A stretch of 64,000 nt of DNA from Pseudomonas sp. B6002 (lineage in GTDB: Bacteria > Pseudomonadota > Gammaproteobacteria > Pseudomonadales > Pseudomonadaceae), in NCBI RefSeq assembly GCF_013385985.1, contig NZ_JACAOY010000004.1, positions 335,124 through 399,123 of the forward strand, written 5' to 3'. The translations under genes were made by a program, and so were the position numbers. The notes beneath the pieces are model-generated. The model was given only the letters and a program-made list of their open reading frames with translations, was not told where the DNA came from and did no database searches. Below, piece by piece: positions 38,255 through 49,654 of this stretch (position 1 is its first letter; the number at the start of each line of letters is the position of its first letter).

Positions 38255-39697
38255 TTACGAACCCGTGCCACCCACGGTGATCGCATCAATTTTCAGCGTC
38301 GGCTGGCCAACACCCACCGGCACCGACTGCCCATCCTTCCCGCACGTACCCACGCCGCTGTCCAGCGACAGGTCGTTACCGACCATCGACACCTTGCTCA
38401 TGGCCTCCGGCCCGTTGCCAATCAACGTCGCCCCTTTGACCGGCGCGGTAATCTTGCCGTCTTCGATCAAGTACGCCTCGCTGGTGGAGAACACGAACTT
38501 GCCGCTGGTGATGTCCACCTGGCCACCACCGAGGTTGGCGCAGTAGATACCGCGCTTTACCGAGGCAATGATTTCAGCCGGGTCGCTTTCGCCGCCGAGC
38601 ATGTAGGTGTTGGTCATGCGTGGCATCGGCAGGTGCGCGTAAGACTCGCGGCGACCGTTACCGGTACGCGCCACGCCCATCAGGCGGGCATTGAGCTTGT
38701 CTTGCATGTAGCCCTTGAGCACGCCGTTTTCGATCAGCGTGGTGCATTCGGTGGGCGTACCTTCATCGTCGACGCTCAGCGAACCACGGCGACCTGCGAG
38801 GGTGCCGTCATCGACAATGGTGCACAGCTTGGACGCGACCATTTCACCCATGCGCCCGCTATAAGCCGAACTGCCCTTGCGGTTGAAGTCACCTTCCAGG
38901 CCATGGCCAACGGCTTCGTGCAGCAGCACGCCGGACCAGCCCGAACCCAACACCACCGGCAACGTGCCCGCTGGCGCCGGAATGGCTTCGAGGTTCACCA
39001 ACGCCTGGCGCAGCGCCTCACGGGCGTAGCCCATGGCACGATCCTCGGCGAGGAAATAACGGTAGTCGGTACGCCCACCGCCGCCGTGGCCACCGCGCTC
39101 GCGACGGCCGTTCTGCTCGACGATCACGCTGACGTTGAAGCGCACCAGCGGCCGCACATCCGCCGCCAACCCACCATCGGTGGACGCCACCAGGATGCGT
39201 TCCCACACCCCGGCCATGCTCACGGTGACTTGCTGGATACGCGGGTCGAGGGCACGCGTGGCGGCGTCGACACGCTTGAGCAGCTCGACCTTCTCGGCAC
39301 GGCTGATCACTTCCAGGGGGTTATCCGGCGCATACAACTGGGCCACGTCCTGGGTACTGAACGCCTGCACCGTGCCATTTTGACCGGCACGGGAGATCGA
39401 CCGCGCAGCGCGTGCCGCCAGGCCCAAGGCTTCCAGGGTGATCGCGTTGCTGTAGGCAAAACCGGTTTTCTCACCGGATTGCGCACGCACGCCCACACCC
39501 TGGTCGAGGTTGAAACTGCCTTCCTTGACGATGCCGTCTTCCAGGGCCCAGGACTCGGAGATCTGCCCCTGGAAATACAGGTCGGCCGCGTCGATACCGG
39601 GCCCGGCCAGATCGCCAAGCACGGTTTGCAAACTTTCGATGGTCACGCCACCGGGTGCCAGGAGGTGTTCACTGACTGAGGACAACAACTCGCTCAT
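38255..39697 (-). CDS. tldD: Metalloprotease TldD
   Basis: This 480-residue zinc protease is the catalytic partner of PmbA. The HExxxH motif is in [13 protein letters not shown], with a downstream Cys ligand region ([15 protein letters not shown] preceded by CANLGG). The ATG at 39697 begins the family sequence ([13 protein letters not shown]); the frame is open for 92 codons upstream, but those lie inside the neighbouring amidase gene. It is downstream of the nitrilase-like gene, 16 bp away. Confidence 0.94.
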   Translation of the reverse strand: MSELLSSVSEHLLAPGGVTIESLQTVLGDLAGPGIDAADLYFQGQISESWALEDGIVKEGSFNLDQGVGVRAQSGEKTGFAYSNAITLEALGLAARAARSISRAGQNGTVQAFSTQDVAQLYAPDNPLEVISRAEKVELLKRVDAATRALDPRIQQVTVSMAGVWERILVASTDGGLAADVRPLVRFNVSVIVEQNGRRERGGHGGGGRTDYRYFLAEDRAMGYAREALRQALVNLEAIPAPAGTLPVVLGSGWSGVLLHEAVGHGLEGDFNRKGSSAYSGRMGEMVASKLCTIVDDGTLAGRRGSLSVDDEGTPTECTTLIENGVLKGYMQDKLNARLMGVARTGNGRRESYAHLPMPRMTNTYMLGGESDPAEIIASVKRGIYCANLGGGQVDITSGKFVFSTSEAYLIEDGKITAPVKGATLIGNGPEAMSKVSMVGNDLSLDSGVGTCGKDGQSVPVGVGQPTLKIDAITVGGTGS

Positions 39698-39713
39698 AGG
39701 TTTGGCCTTAAAT

Positions 39714-40562
39714 TCATCGTTCTGAAGCAGGCCGCTGTGCGCCCTGCGAGAAAAAGCGCCGATGGTTGACCACCGGCATGCGCGCCCGTATCGACGCCTG
39801 TTCACTGCTGTCGCGTTCGGCCAACAACACCGCTTCGCCTCTATCCTGTTGTGCCAGCACACGCCCCCAAGGGTCGACAATCGCCGCATGCCCATGGGTT
39901 TCCCGTGGGCCCGGGTGCACACCACCCTGCGCCGCTGCCAGCAGGTAGCACTGGGTCTCGATGGCCCGCGCACGGATCAGCACGTCCCAATGCGCAGCGC
40001 CCGTCACCGCCGTAAAGGCCGAAGGTGCGGTAATCAATTCGGCTCCGGCTGCACGCAATTCGCTGTACAGCTCCGGGAAGCGCAAGTCGTAGCACACCGT
40101 CAGGCCCAATCGCCCCACCGGAGTGTCCGCCACCACCACGTTGCCACCAAAAGCATAGTCGTCGGATTCCCGATAACGACCCCGAAAATCGGCGACGTCG
40201 ACATCGAACAGGTGCAGCTTGTCGTAACGGGCGACGATTTCGCCATAATCATCGACCAGCAGCGAGCAGGCATTGGACTTGGCGTTCGGCTGGTCCTTGG
40301 GCGGCAGCGGTAAAGTGCCGGCCACTATCCATAAGGTGAGGTCACGGGCGGTCTGTTTCAACCATGGCAGGATCGGGCCCTCGCCCAGGGCTTCGGCGCG
40401 GCCGATATCGGCCACGTCGCGACGGCCCATAGCGGCGAAGTTCTCCGGCAGCACTGCCAGCTTCGCCCCACCGGCCGCCGCTTGCTCCAGCAAACGCCGA
40501 GCCTGGGCCAGGTTGGCCAGCACATCGCTCTGGCTGACCATTTGAATTACCGCAAAGGACAT
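39714..40562 (-). CDS. Nitrilase-superfamily carbon-nitrogen hydrolase
   Basis: This 282-residue amidase has the Glu-Lys-Cys triad: Glu40 (AVLPENFA), Lys115 ([12 protein letters not shown]) and Cys157 ([14 protein letters not shown]). Sequence and size resemble the Nit1/YbeM branch. Nit1-type enzymes hydrolyse deaminated glutathione, a metabolite-repair step, but I cannot exclude another omega-amidase substrate. It sits between yhdP and tldD, all leftward. Met9 of the open frame (40562) is chosen because it starts the catalytic fold directly. Confidence 0.88.
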   Translation of the reverse strand: MSFAVIQMVSQSDVLANLAQARRLLEQAAAGGAKLAVLPENFAAMGRRDVADIGRAEALGEGPILPWLKQTARDLTLWIVAGTLPLPPKDQPNAKSNACSLLVDDYGEIVARYDKLHLFDVDVADFRGRYRESDDYAFGGNVVVADTPVGRLGLTVCYDLRFPELYSELRAAGAELITAPSAFTAVTGAAHWDVLIRARAIETQCYLLAAAQGGVHPGPRETHGHAAIVDPWGRVLAQQDRGEAVLLAERDSSEQASIRARMPVVNHRRFFSQGAQRPASER

Positions 40563-40610
40563 GGGCCGACACTCCGTAAAAGGCATGGGGCCATGCTACT
40601 CCACAGGCTC

Positions 40611-43600
40611 TCAGTTTGGCTTTTCAAAAGGCTTGTCGAAGGTGATTTTTGGATCCTTCCAAGGGCCTTCCACTTTGTACTGCACGCTGGCGAAGCGCGA
40701 AACACGGTCACCGATCAGCTTGTCGATCAGGAACAACGCACCACCGATGGCGGGCGCCCCCACAATCAATGCGGCAATTGGCAGGTTGTTGGTGACTGGC
40801 AGGGTCACCAGCAATTTAGCGTCAACGCGGTCGGCCACCAGGTCCAGTGTGCCGTTGAGTTCAAGATTGGTCGACGGGCCCGTCATGGTGATGGGCTCAC
40901 GCGTCACGAACACGCCATTGCTGGCCGCCAGCAGGCCTTTGACCCGGTCATAGCTCAAGCCCTTGCCGAGCAAGTCCGAGAAATCGAGGCGCAGGCGGCG
41001 ACCGATGGAGTTGAAGTTGAGCAAGCCAAACACTCGCAGGGCCTGCGCCCCGCCTTCCACTTCAACGAACTGCCCTTTGCGGAATGCGGCGTCGAGGCTA
41101 CCGGAGAAACGCTTCGGCCCGACCCAGGCCGGTGAACCCGGCCAGCGGCCATCCACGTCCAAGTGGAAGTCCTCACTGGTCACCGTTGGAGCAAAGCCCC
41201 AGCCCTTGAGGACATCGGCGATGTTCTTGCCGTCCAGACGCCCCTTGTACCAACTGCCGCTGCTGCTTGGCGCACCTTCCCAGCCACCGGCGCCCTTGAG
41301 CTGCATGCCCTTGAGCCCCAGGTCCAGGTTATTGAAGGCCAGGCCCTTGGCGGTGGGCCGGATCTTCAACGACCAAGCGCCGACCAGGTCGGGCCCCTGG
41401 AACAGTTGGTCGATGGCGATATCCAGCGCCGGAATATCTTTCGGATCGATGTCGGCCAAGGGGTCCGGCGCGTTTTCGTCGGCCTGCACCGTCGGGTCCA
41501 CGGCCGGCAGCTTCACGTACTGCAGGTTGATGGCGATCGGTGCGCCCTTGGCATCCGGTAGGTTGACCGTGCCCTTGGCCTGCTGGCTGTCCAACTGCAA
41601 GCCCCAGGCGGCCGGCTTGCGATCGAGCAGCAGGTTGACCTGATCGAACTGGGTGCCAAAGCCGGTGAGCTTGCCCACCTTGAAGTCGGCGCCGCTGAGC
41701 AATTGCTTGGCGCTGCCGCCCGGGTCATTGCCGGCGTAGCGATCAATCAGCTTCTTCCAGGGATCGATATCCAGCTCCGACAACACACCGCGAATACGCA
41801 GACCCTTGGCCGCCGGCAATACCGCATCGCCATCACCCAGGAACAACTCGCCGCGGCCGTCGTTAAACTTGTCCGGCGGCGAAGCAAAGGTGAAGTTCGC
41901 CAGCTCGCCGTAATCGAACCAGTAGCGCCGCTCGGCGCCCTGCAACGTCATGCGGAACACGCTGTCGCGGCCCTGGCTGGCAGGCATGCCAAAGGGCGCT
42001 GGCAGGTCAACGGCCACACCCTTCATGTTGGAGCTGACCATCAACTGGCTGTCGGCACCGTCCAGGGTGAGCTGCAATTGGTACGGAATATCACCCGACA
42101 CCGGCAATGGCTGGCTGATCTTCAACCAGTCAGTCAATCGCTTGACCGTGACCTGGCCCTTGGCAGCCACGCGGGTGCTGAGATTGCCCGGCTTGCCATC
42201 GGCAAAGATCTGCGCAGTGATCGGTCGGTCGAATGCCTGGGCCGTGATGTTCTGACCGCTCAAGCCCTTGGCGCTGTCAAAACGGAAGTCACCCTTGAGC
42301 TGGGTCAGGTCTAGGGTCGGCTCCGCCAGCTGCAGGCGCGACTTGTCGGTCTGGAAGTCCACCACGATCTTCGGCTCGGTGCCCTTGGCCAAAGGCACGT
42401 CCAGGTCCAGCTTGCCCTGCAGGTCGCCCTCACCCTTCCAGCCGGCAAAGGTCGACGCCGTACCAATCGGCGCCTCCTGAAGAATCTTCAGGCCATCGCC
42501 CAAGCCACCGGAAAACCCGCCCGTCAGCAGCAGATGGCTGTCTTTGCCGGCGGGTGCGTGGGGAATATTGACGTAGACATCCTTGACCTTGGTGTCGAGC
42601 AACTGGCCCTTGCTGGCCAGGATGCGCACGCCGCTCTCCTCGACGAACACTTCGCCGTTGACCTTGCTCACATGGGGCCAGCCTGGCTGGAACGCCAGTT
42701 CGGCGTCATGCACCTTGAAAAACAGGCTGATATTGCGCGCGGCCGGCAGCGCGTCGTGGTTCAGCGAGCCCTGGTACTGGAAGAACCCCTGGTCCACAGC
42801 GCCCTTGAGAATCGCCGTACGCAGCCATTCATCCAACGACGGGCTGAGGACGGCTGGCAGGTACTTGGGCGTGAAACGGCCATCGCCATCGACCATGCCG
42901 ACCCGCAGGTCCATGTAGTCTTCCTGGTCATGGTCAAAATGCAGGCGGATCAGGAAGTCGGCGGCCACCTTGCCTTCTTCACCCAATACCTTGATATACG
43001 GCGCGATCAGGGTGAAGCCTTCCTTGTCCAGCTTCCAGGTCAGGCGCGCATTGGCCTGGATGTATTGCCAAGGCTTGGCGAAAATCGGAAACAGATGCAG
43101 GGAAAAGTCCTTGCTGTCCATGCGCAACTCGCCATGGCCCAGGTCACCGCTGATGCTGCCGGACACGTTACGCGCCGCAGGGGCGCCGAAGTAGGCATCA
43201 AAGCCCACCCGCTCAAGGTTGGCGGCAAAGCTGACCTTCTGGTCGGTACTGTCCTGCGGGCGAAAATCCACCAGCACGTTACGCAGCAAACCCGTGGCCT
43301 TGAGGTGTTCGATGGTCTTGGCAAAGCCCTCTGGCAGTGGCGCCAGGGCATTTAGCAAGGGAGTAATCGGGGTCAGGTCGAGGCGATCGGCCTGCAGCTT
43401 CCAGACCTCCTGGTCCTTATCGGTAGCCAGGGTCTGCTGCAGTTGCACGCGCGACTCCCAGCGGGTGTCCCCCAGGTTCATCGCCAGCGAATCCAGCAAC
43501 ACTTTCAAGCCTGTGTCACTGCGTTGCAGGTAGGCGGTGAGGGCGAGGTTTTCAATGTGGACCGGCTTGCGGTCGGCGTAGCTGCCCTTCACCTGGGGTG

Positions 43601-44426
43601 AGTTCAGACGTACTACGGCACTTTGCACAGTGCCCTTGGCCCAGGTCAGCCAGAACTCGCCGCCTGCCTTGAACTGGGTAAGTTTCCATTGCTGGGTCAG
43701 CTTGGCCGGAACCCATTTGGCCCAATCGCTCTGCGGCAAGCTGAGGTAGGCCTGCACCTCTGCATCTTTCCATTGGCTGGCGCGTATGCGCGTGCGCAGG
43801 CTCACGGCCAGCGGCTGGCCGTCCGGCAGGGTCAGGCGGGCGTCGAGGCGCTGGCGGGTCATGCCGGTGTGCAGGCTCATGCCGACATAAGTCAGGGTCA
43901 TGGGGGCCTGGTCGAACGGCTGCAAGGTCACCTGGCTATCGAGCAACGACACGCGCTTGATCATTTGCATGCGCTTGAGCAGTTGCTCAGGGTCGAGCGG
44001 CTGGTCGTCCTGCACCGGCAAGCCTTGCAGCGCCCAGTGGCCGTCCTTGTCTTCCTTCACGCTCAGTTGCAGGCCGCTGACTTCCAGATGGGCGATACGC
44101 ACTTCGCGCGCCATCAGGCTGGCCCACATGTCCGGCACCACTTCGACCTGATCCAGGCGCAAGGCACTGCTGCCCTCGCCCAGCATCACGTCGTGGGCCA
44201 GCAACACCGGGGCAAAACCGCTCCAGCGCCCTTCGAGGCTGCCGATGTGCAAGGGCATATCCACCGCAGCCTGGGCCTTGGCTTCGATTTCGGCGCGGTA
44301 CTCGGCCACCAGTGGGGTCAATTCACGCCCCAGGCTCACGTACACCGCCGCCAACACCAGCAGCAACGCACAGAGGCCCAGGCCCCAACGGGTCAAAGCG
44401 GCAAAAAAGCGTATCAGACGCTCCAT
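40611..44426 (-). CDS. yhdP: YhdP-family AsmA-like envelope protein
   Basis: This is a 1271-residue protein anchored by one N-terminal helix (LTRWGLGLCALLLVLAAVYVSLG). The rest is a very long periplasmic beta-rich domain of the AsmA/bridge type (DUF3971), ending in a conserved AsmA-like region. In E. coli, YhdP together with TamB and YdbH moves phospholipid to the outer membrane through a long hydrophobic groove. Length matches the family. Gene order yhdP-rng-maf-mreDCB is conserved, and all of these read leftward. Confidence 0.93.
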   Translation of the reverse strand: MERLIRFFAALTRWGLGLCALLLVLAAVYVSLGRELTPLVAEYRAEIEAKAQAAVDMPLHIGSLEGRWSGFAPVLLAHDVMLGEGSSALRLDQVEVVPDMWASLMAREVRIAHLEVSGLQLSVKEDKDGHWALQGLPVQDDQPLDPEQLLKRMQMIKRVSLLDSQVTLQPFDQAPMTLTYVGMSLHTGMTRQRLDARLTLPDGQPLAVSLRTRIRASQWKDAEVQAYLSLPQSDWAKWVPAKLTQQWKLTQFKAGGEFWLTWAKGTVQSAVVRLNSPQVKGSYADRKPVHIENLALTAYLQRSDTGLKVLLDSLAMNLGDTRWESRVQLQQTLATDKDQEVWKLQADRLDLTPITPLLNALAPLPEGFAKTIEHLKATGLLRNVLVDFRPQDSTDQKVSFAANLERVGFDAYFGAPAARNVSGSISGDLGHGELRMDSKDFSLHLFPIFAKPWQYIQANARLTWKLDKEGFTLIAPYIKVLGEEGKVAADFLIRLHFDHDQEDYMDLRVGMVDGDGRFTPKYLPAVLSPSLDEWLRTAILKGAVDQGFFQYQGSLNHDALPAARNISLFFKVHDAELAFQPGWPHVSKVNGEVFVEESGVRILASKGQLLDTKVKDVYVNIPHAPAGKDSHLLLTGGFSGGLGDGLKILQEAPIGTASTFAGWKGEGDLQGKLDLDVPLAKGTEPKIVVDFQTDKSRLQLAEPTLDLTQLKGDFRFDSAKGLSGQNITAQAFDRPITAQIFADGKPGNLSTRVAAKGQVTVKRLTDWLKISQPLPVSGDIPYQLQLTLDGADSQLMVSSNMKGVAVDLPAPFGMPASQGRDSVFRMTLQGAERRYWFDYGELANFTFASPPDKFNDGRGELFLGDGDAVLPAAKGLRIRGVLSELDIDPWKKLIDRYAGNDPGGSAKQLLSGADFKVGKLTGFGTQFDQVNLLLDRKPAAWGLQLDSQQAKGTVNLPDAKGAPIAINLQYVKLPAVDPTVQADENAPDPLADIDPKDIPALDIAIDQLFQGPDLVGAWSLKIRPTAKGLAFNNLDLGLKGMQLKGAGGWEGAPSSSGSWYKGRLDGKNIADVLKGWGFAPTVTSEDFHLDVDGRWPGSPAWVGPKRFSGSLDAAFRKGQFVEVEGGAQALRVFGLLNFNSIGRRLRLDFSDLLGKGLSYDRVKGLLAASNGVFVTREPITMTGPSTNLELNGTLDLVADRVDAKLLVTLPVTNNLPIAALIVGAPAIGGALFLIDKLIGDRVSRFASVQYKVEGPWKDPKITFDKPFEKPN

Positions 44427-44501
44427 GTCAGGCGACCCTCAAGGCAGTAGTCGGACGGCAGATCAAGGTCTGCCGGTCTCGTGGAAGTAAGCGAATGGGG
44501 A

Positions 44502-45959
44502 TCAGAGCAGCACCACGTCGTATTGTTCCTGGGAATACATGGTTTCGACCTGAAAGCGTATCGTGCGCCCGATAAACCCTTCCAGCTCGGCAACGTTACC
44601 GGACTCTTCATCCAGCAACCGATCTACCACTTTCTGGTTAGCGAGCACCCGATAACCCTCGGCCTGGTAGGCTCGCGCCTCACGCAGGATTTCCCGGAAA
44701 ATCTCGTAGCAAACGGTTTCCGGAGTCTTCAATTTACCGCGGCCCTGGCAGCTGCTGCACGGTTCGCACAGGACCTGCTCCAGGCTTTCGCGGGTGCGCT
44801 TGCGGGTCATCTGCACCAGGCCCAGCTCGGTGATGCCGATGATGTTGGTCTTGGCGTGATCACGTTCCAACTGCTTCTCGAGCGTACGCAGCACCTGGCG
44901 CTGGTGCTCTTCATCTTCCATGTCGATGAAGTCGATGATGATGATGCCGCCCAGGTTACGCAGGCGCAGCTGGCGAGCAATCGCAGTCGCCGCTTCGAGG
45001 TTGGTCTTGAAGATGGTCTCTTCCAGGTTGCGGTGCCCCACGAACGCGCCCGTATTGACGTCGATGGTAGTCATGGCCTCGGCCGGGTCTACCACCAAAT
45101 AGCCGCCAGACTTGAGCGGCACCTTGCGTTCCAGGGCTTTCTGGATTTCGTCTTCGACGCCATACAGGTCGAAGATCGGCCGTTCGCCCGGGTAATGTTC
45201 CAGGCGGTCGGCAATTTCCGGCATCAGCTCGGCGACAAATTGCGTGGTGCGCTGGAAGGTTTCCCGCGAGTCGATGCGAATTTTCTCGATCTTGGGGCTG
45301 ACCAGATCGCGCAGGGTGCGCAAGGCCAGGCCCAGGTCTTCATAGATCACGCTGGGCGCGCCGATGGTCTTGATCTGCGCACCAATCTGGTCCCACAAGC
45401 GCCGCAGGTAGCGGATGTCCATGAGGATTTCATCGGCGCCGGCACCTTCGGCGGCCGTACGCAGGATAAACCCACCGGCTTCCTTGATGCCTTCGGCGGC
45501 CACGCAGTCGCTGACCACTTTTTTAAGGCGTTCGCGTTCAGCTTCGTCTTCGATCTTCAGCGAAATTCCGACGTGGGCGGTGCGCGGCATGTACACCAGG
45601 TAGCGCGAGGGAATCGACAGTTGCGTCGTCAGCCGCGCCCCCTTGGAACCGATGGGGTCCTTGGTGACTTGTACCACCAGGCTCTGCCCTTCGTGCACCA
45701 GGGCGCTGATGCTTTCTACCGCAGGGCCTTCACGCAAGGAGATTTCCGAAGCATGGATAAACGCGGCACGGTCCAGGCCGATATCAACGAATGCCGCCTG
45801 CATGCCCGGCAAGACGCGCACGACTTTGCCTTTGTAGATGTTGCCAACGATCCCGCGCTTCTGGGTGCGCTCAACGTGCACTTCTTGCAGAACACCGTTT
45901 TCTACCACCGCCACGCGTGATTCCATCGGCGTGATATTGATCAGAATCTCTTCACTCAT
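44502..45959 (-). CDS. rng: Ribonuclease G
   Basis: This 485-residue RNase E/G endoribonuclease matures the 5' end of 16S rRNA and degrades some mRNAs. It has an S1 domain (GIVGNIYKGKVVRVLPGMQAAFVDIG), the catalytic Asp stretches (VDVNTG-like TIDVNTGAFVG and IIIIDFIDMEDEEH) and the Zn-link Cys pair in CEPCSSCQGRG. It lacks the long C-terminal scaffold of RNase E, which distinguishes it. Met at 45959 starts the conserved MSEEILINITPMESRVAV. Confidence 0.95.
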   Translation of the reverse strand: MSEEILINITPMESRVAVVENGVLQEVHVERTQKRGIVGNIYKGKVVRVLPGMQAAFVDIGLDRAAFIHASEISLREGPAVESISALVHEGQSLVVQVTKDPIGSKGARLTTQLSIPSRYLVYMPRTAHVGISLKIEDEAERERLKKVVSDCVAAEGIKEAGGFILRTAAEGAGADEILMDIRYLRRLWDQIGAQIKTIGAPSVIYEDLGLALRTLRDLVSPKIEKIRIDSRETFQRTTQFVAELMPEIADRLEHYPGERPIFDLYGVEDEIQKALERKVPLKSGGYLVVDPAEAMTTIDVNTGAFVGHRNLEETIFKTNLEAATAIARQLRLRNLGGIIIIDFIDMEDEEHQRQVLRTLEKQLERDHAKTNIIGITELGLVQMTRKRTRESLEQVLCEPCSSCQGRGKLKTPETVCYEIFREILREARAYQAEGYRVLANQKVVDRLLDEESGNVAELEGFIGRTIRFQVETMYSQEQYDVVLL

Positions 45960-46029
45960 GGCTGGGTCTCGTTCAGGCGTTTTCACAATAGTGACCGATC
46001 GCTAAAGGCTTGGCGCTGGAATACGGCGT

Positions 46030-46626
46030 TCAACGCACGGTAAGGTTTTGCCAACAGGGTATGCCGAATTGGCCGAGCAGTTGCGCGGTTTCACACACGG
46101 GCAGGCCGACCACGGCGGAATAACTACCGTTGAGCCCAGCCACAAACACCGATCCCAGGCCCTGGATAGCATAGCCGCCCGCCTTGTCCTGGGGTTCGCC
46201 ACTGTGCCAGTAGGTTGTAGCCTCTTCGACAGAAATACCGCGAAACCGTACACGACTGCTTACACAAACAGTTTCGCTACGCCGGCCATCAGTCAGGGCT
46301 ATGGCGGTGAGGACTTCATGTTCACGCCCCGCCAACGCCATCAACATGGCCAGGGCATCCGCTTGATCCACAGGCTTGCCGAGGATCTTCCCATCAACGA
46401 TGACGGCTGTATCAGCGCCCAGCGCGCAAGCGCCGGAGGTGTTTTCGAGCGCAGCAAAACCCGCCGCCGCCTTGCCGCGCGCAAGGCGCTCGACGTAGGC
46501 AACAGCAGGCTCGTTTGTGAGAGGAGTTTCATCAATAGCGGCGCTGACCACGGTGAAGGGCACACCGATCTGGGTCAGCAGTTCACGCCGTCTCGGAGAG
46601 CCCGAGGCCAGATAAAGCGAATTCAT
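46030..46626 (-). CDS. maf: Maf-family nucleoside-triphosphate pyrophosphatase
   Basis: This is a 198-residue Maf protein with the family start [14 protein letters not shown], the [18 protein letters not shown] metal/base-recognition block and [16 protein letters not shown]. In bacteria this subgroup (YhdE-like) hydrolyses dTTP/UTP and modified nucleotides to monophosphates, a house-cleaning role, and is linked to septum control. The ATG at 46626 has GGAG about 8 nt upstream; a longer frame back to 46677 lacks family sequence. mreD starts 52 bp away. Confidence 0.93.
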   Translation of the reverse strand: MNSLYLASGSPRRRELLTQIGVPFTVVSAAIDETPLTNEPAVAYVERLARGKAAAGFAALENTSGACALGADTAVIVDGKILGKPVDQADALAMLMALAGREHEVLTAIALTDGRRSETVCVSSRVRFRGISVEEATTYWHSGEPQDKAGGYAIQGLGSVFVAGLNGSYSAVVGLPVCETAQLLGQFGIPCWQNLTVR

Positions 46627-46677
46627 TCCAGACTCTCCCTGTAGGGTTCGATAACCAGGCAGAGCCTCGCAATCCAT

Positions 46678-47166
46678 TCAATTGATCTTATAGCGACGAC
46701 GTAACCCACGCAGGCCAAAACTGATCCAGGGCCACAGCAGCGCACTGACCAGCGCCGGCAATACCAGCGCCAGCGTTGGCTGACGGTTACCCGTCAAGGC
46801 ACTCAGCCAGAGCTGCACCAACTGCGCCAGGCCGAAGATCACCAGGATCACCAGGCACTGCTGCCACATCGGAAACATGCGCAACCGTTGTTGCAACGAC
46901 AGCACCAGAAAGGTGATCAGCGTGAGGATCAACGCGTTCTGCCCCAGCAAGGTGCCATAGAGCACATCTTCCGCCAAGCCCAGGAACATCGCCGTGACCA
47001 TGCCGACCTTGTGCGGCAGGTTCAGCGACCAGAACGCCAGCAGCAGCGCCAGCCAGAGCGGTCGCAGGATTTCCATGAATTGTGGCAGTGGCGAAACGCT
47101 GAGCAGCAAGCCAATGGCAAAGGTCAGCCAGACGATCCAGCCGTTGCGCGAATGAGTACCGGCCAT
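46678..47166 (-). CDS. mreD: Rod shape-determining protein MreD
   Basis: This 162-residue inner-membrane protein has about five or six helices and the typical LAEDVLYGTLLGQNALILTLITFL block. It belongs to the Rod complex that places side-wall peptidoglycan synthesis. It overlaps the last base of the mreC stop codon, so it is translated with mreC. Confidence 0.93.
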   Translation of the reverse strand: MAGTHSRNGWIVWLTFAIGLLLSVSPLPQFMEILRPLWLALLLAFWSLNLPHKVGMVTAMFLGLAEDVLYGTLLGQNALILTLITFLVLSLQQRLRMFPMWQQCLVILVIFGLAQLVQLWLSALTGNRQPTLALVLPALVSALLWPWISFGLRGLRRRYKIN

Positions 47167-48266
47167 TATTCCTCCCTCTGCCGTGTGGTTGCCGGGGCGG
47201 TCGTCGCAGGCCTGGCCGCAGGCGCCGCGGCCGGTGGCTTGGTCGCTGCCGGTTTAGCCGCACGTGTACTGTGAGCCGCAGGCTTGGCGGGAGTGGCTAC
47301 GGGTGCCGCCGCAGCAGGTGCGGGCGCAGGCGGCCCCACGAATGCCGGCTTTGGCACGGTTGCAGGCACGATCGGCGCAACACCGTTTTGCTTGTCTTCC
47401 GCTTCCTGGGCCTGGGCGGCGTCATTGGCTCGCTCTTCAGGCGTACGGTTGTCGCTGAACACCAGCAGCAGGTAGCGGCTGCGGTTCAAGGCCGCCGTCG
47501 GTACGGCACGCACGATGGCGAAGGGCTGGCCGGAATCGTGGATCACTTCCTTGACCGTCGCCACCGGGTAGCCGGCCGGAAAACGCTGACCAAGGCCGGA
47601 GCTGACCAGCAGGTCGCCTTCCTTGATATCCGCCGTGTCCGCCACGTGGCGCAACTCCAGGCGTTCCGGGTTGCCGGTACCGCTGGCAATCGCACGCAAG
47701 CCGTTGCGGTTCACTTGCACCGGGATGCTGTGGGTGGTGTCCGTCAGCAGCAGAACCCGCGAGGTGTAGGGCATCAGCTCCACCACCTGGCCCATCAGGC
47801 CACGCGCATCGAGCACCGGCTGGCCGAGGACCACGCCGTCACGTTCACCCTTGTTGATGATGATGCGATGGGTAAAGGGGTTGGGGTCCATGCCGATCAG
47901 CTCGGCCACTTCGACCTTCTCGTTGACCAACGCGGAAGAATTGAGCAACTCGCGCAGCCGAACGTTCTGCTCGGTGAGGGCCGCCAGCTTTTGCATGCGC
48001 CCCTGCAGCAGCAGGTTTTCGGTCTTGAGTTTTTCGTTCTCGGCAACCAGCTCGGTGCGGCTGCCGAATTGGCTGGCCACGCCCTGGTAGAGACGTTGCG
48101 GCAGGTCGGTGATCCAGTAAGTCTGCATCAACACCAGCGACATCTGGCTGCGCACGGGCTTGAGCAGTGCAAAGCGGGCATCGACCACCATCAGCGCGAC
48201 CGAAAGCACGACCAGCACCAGCAGGCGCACGCCCAATGAGGGGCCTTTGGCGAAAAGCGGTTTAAT
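47166..48266 (-). CDS. mreC: Rod shape-determining protein MreC (probable ATT start)
   Basis: This protein of about 366 residues has one N-terminal helix, a coiled coil (about 75-115) and two beta-barrel domains that contact PBP2 and MreB. The long C-terminal tail is rich in Ala, Pro and Thr. No ATG, GTG or TTG fits the family N-terminus. Reading from ATT at 48266 gives (M)KPLFAKGPSLGVRLL, which lines up with E. coli MreC MKPIFSRGPSLQIRL as I remember it. A strong GGGAGGAG ends 6 nt upstream of that ATT. The TTG at 48236 would cut off this conserved piece and has no ribosome-binding site. Confidence 0.9.
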   Translation of the reverse strand: MKPLFAKGPSLGVRLLVLVVLSVALMVVDARFALLKPVRSQMSLVLMQTYWITDLPQRLYQGVASQFGSRTELVAENEKLKTENLLLQGRMQKLAALTEQNVRLRELLNSSALVNEKVEVAELIGMDPNPFTHRIIINKGERDGVVLGQPVLDARGLMGQVVELMPYTSRVLLLTDTTHSIPVQVNRNGLRAIASGTGNPERLELRHVADTADIKEGDLLVSSGLGQRFPAGYPVATVKEVIHDSGQPFAIVRAVPTAALNRSRYLLLVFSDNRTPEERANDAAQAQEAEDKQNGVAPIVPATVPKPAFVGPPAPAPAAAAPVATPAKPAAHSTRAAKPAATKPPAAAPAARPATTAPATTRQREE

Positions 48267-48351
48267 AAGCCGCTCCTCCCAGGCAAATGTTCTCTTTATT
48301 CATACGGCATCTAACCGGCCTGGATGCAGATTGAAGAAGATAAACGCCAAC

Positions 48352-48375
48352 AGGCAGCACTGCAAAGTGCTGCCT
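48352..48375 (-). other. Hairpin in the mreB-mreC spacer
   Basis: AGGCAGCACT-GCAA-AGTGCTGCCT is a perfect 10-bp inverted repeat with a 4-nt loop in the 140-bp gap. It lacks a T-tract, so it is more likely an mRNA-stability or partial-readthrough element that sets the MreB:MreC ratio than a full terminator. Confidence 0.6.
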
Positions 48376-48406
48376 GCGGGCGAAACATGGGCTAACCAGC
48401 AACGAC

Positions 48407-49456
<1,050 letters not shown>

Positions 49457-49654
49457 CTAGGCAACGCGTGGGTAAAAAAGTGCGGCAAACTCTAACAACG
49501 ACAGGGATTTTGGGCAAGGCGCCAATGTGCTAAATTGGCCGACTTTCTGTGCACCTAACCCCACAATCGCGGCCGTAAGACCGTAGAAATGCGGTAGTGT
49601 TCCGACAATCTAACACACGGACAGCCTCCGTTCTGTTTTCCACTGGAGATTCCC

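Noticed and set aside
48234-48236. TTG as the start of mreC
   Set aside because: It has no ribosome-binding site and removes the conserved KPLFAKGPSL segment. ATT at 48266 fits both criteria.
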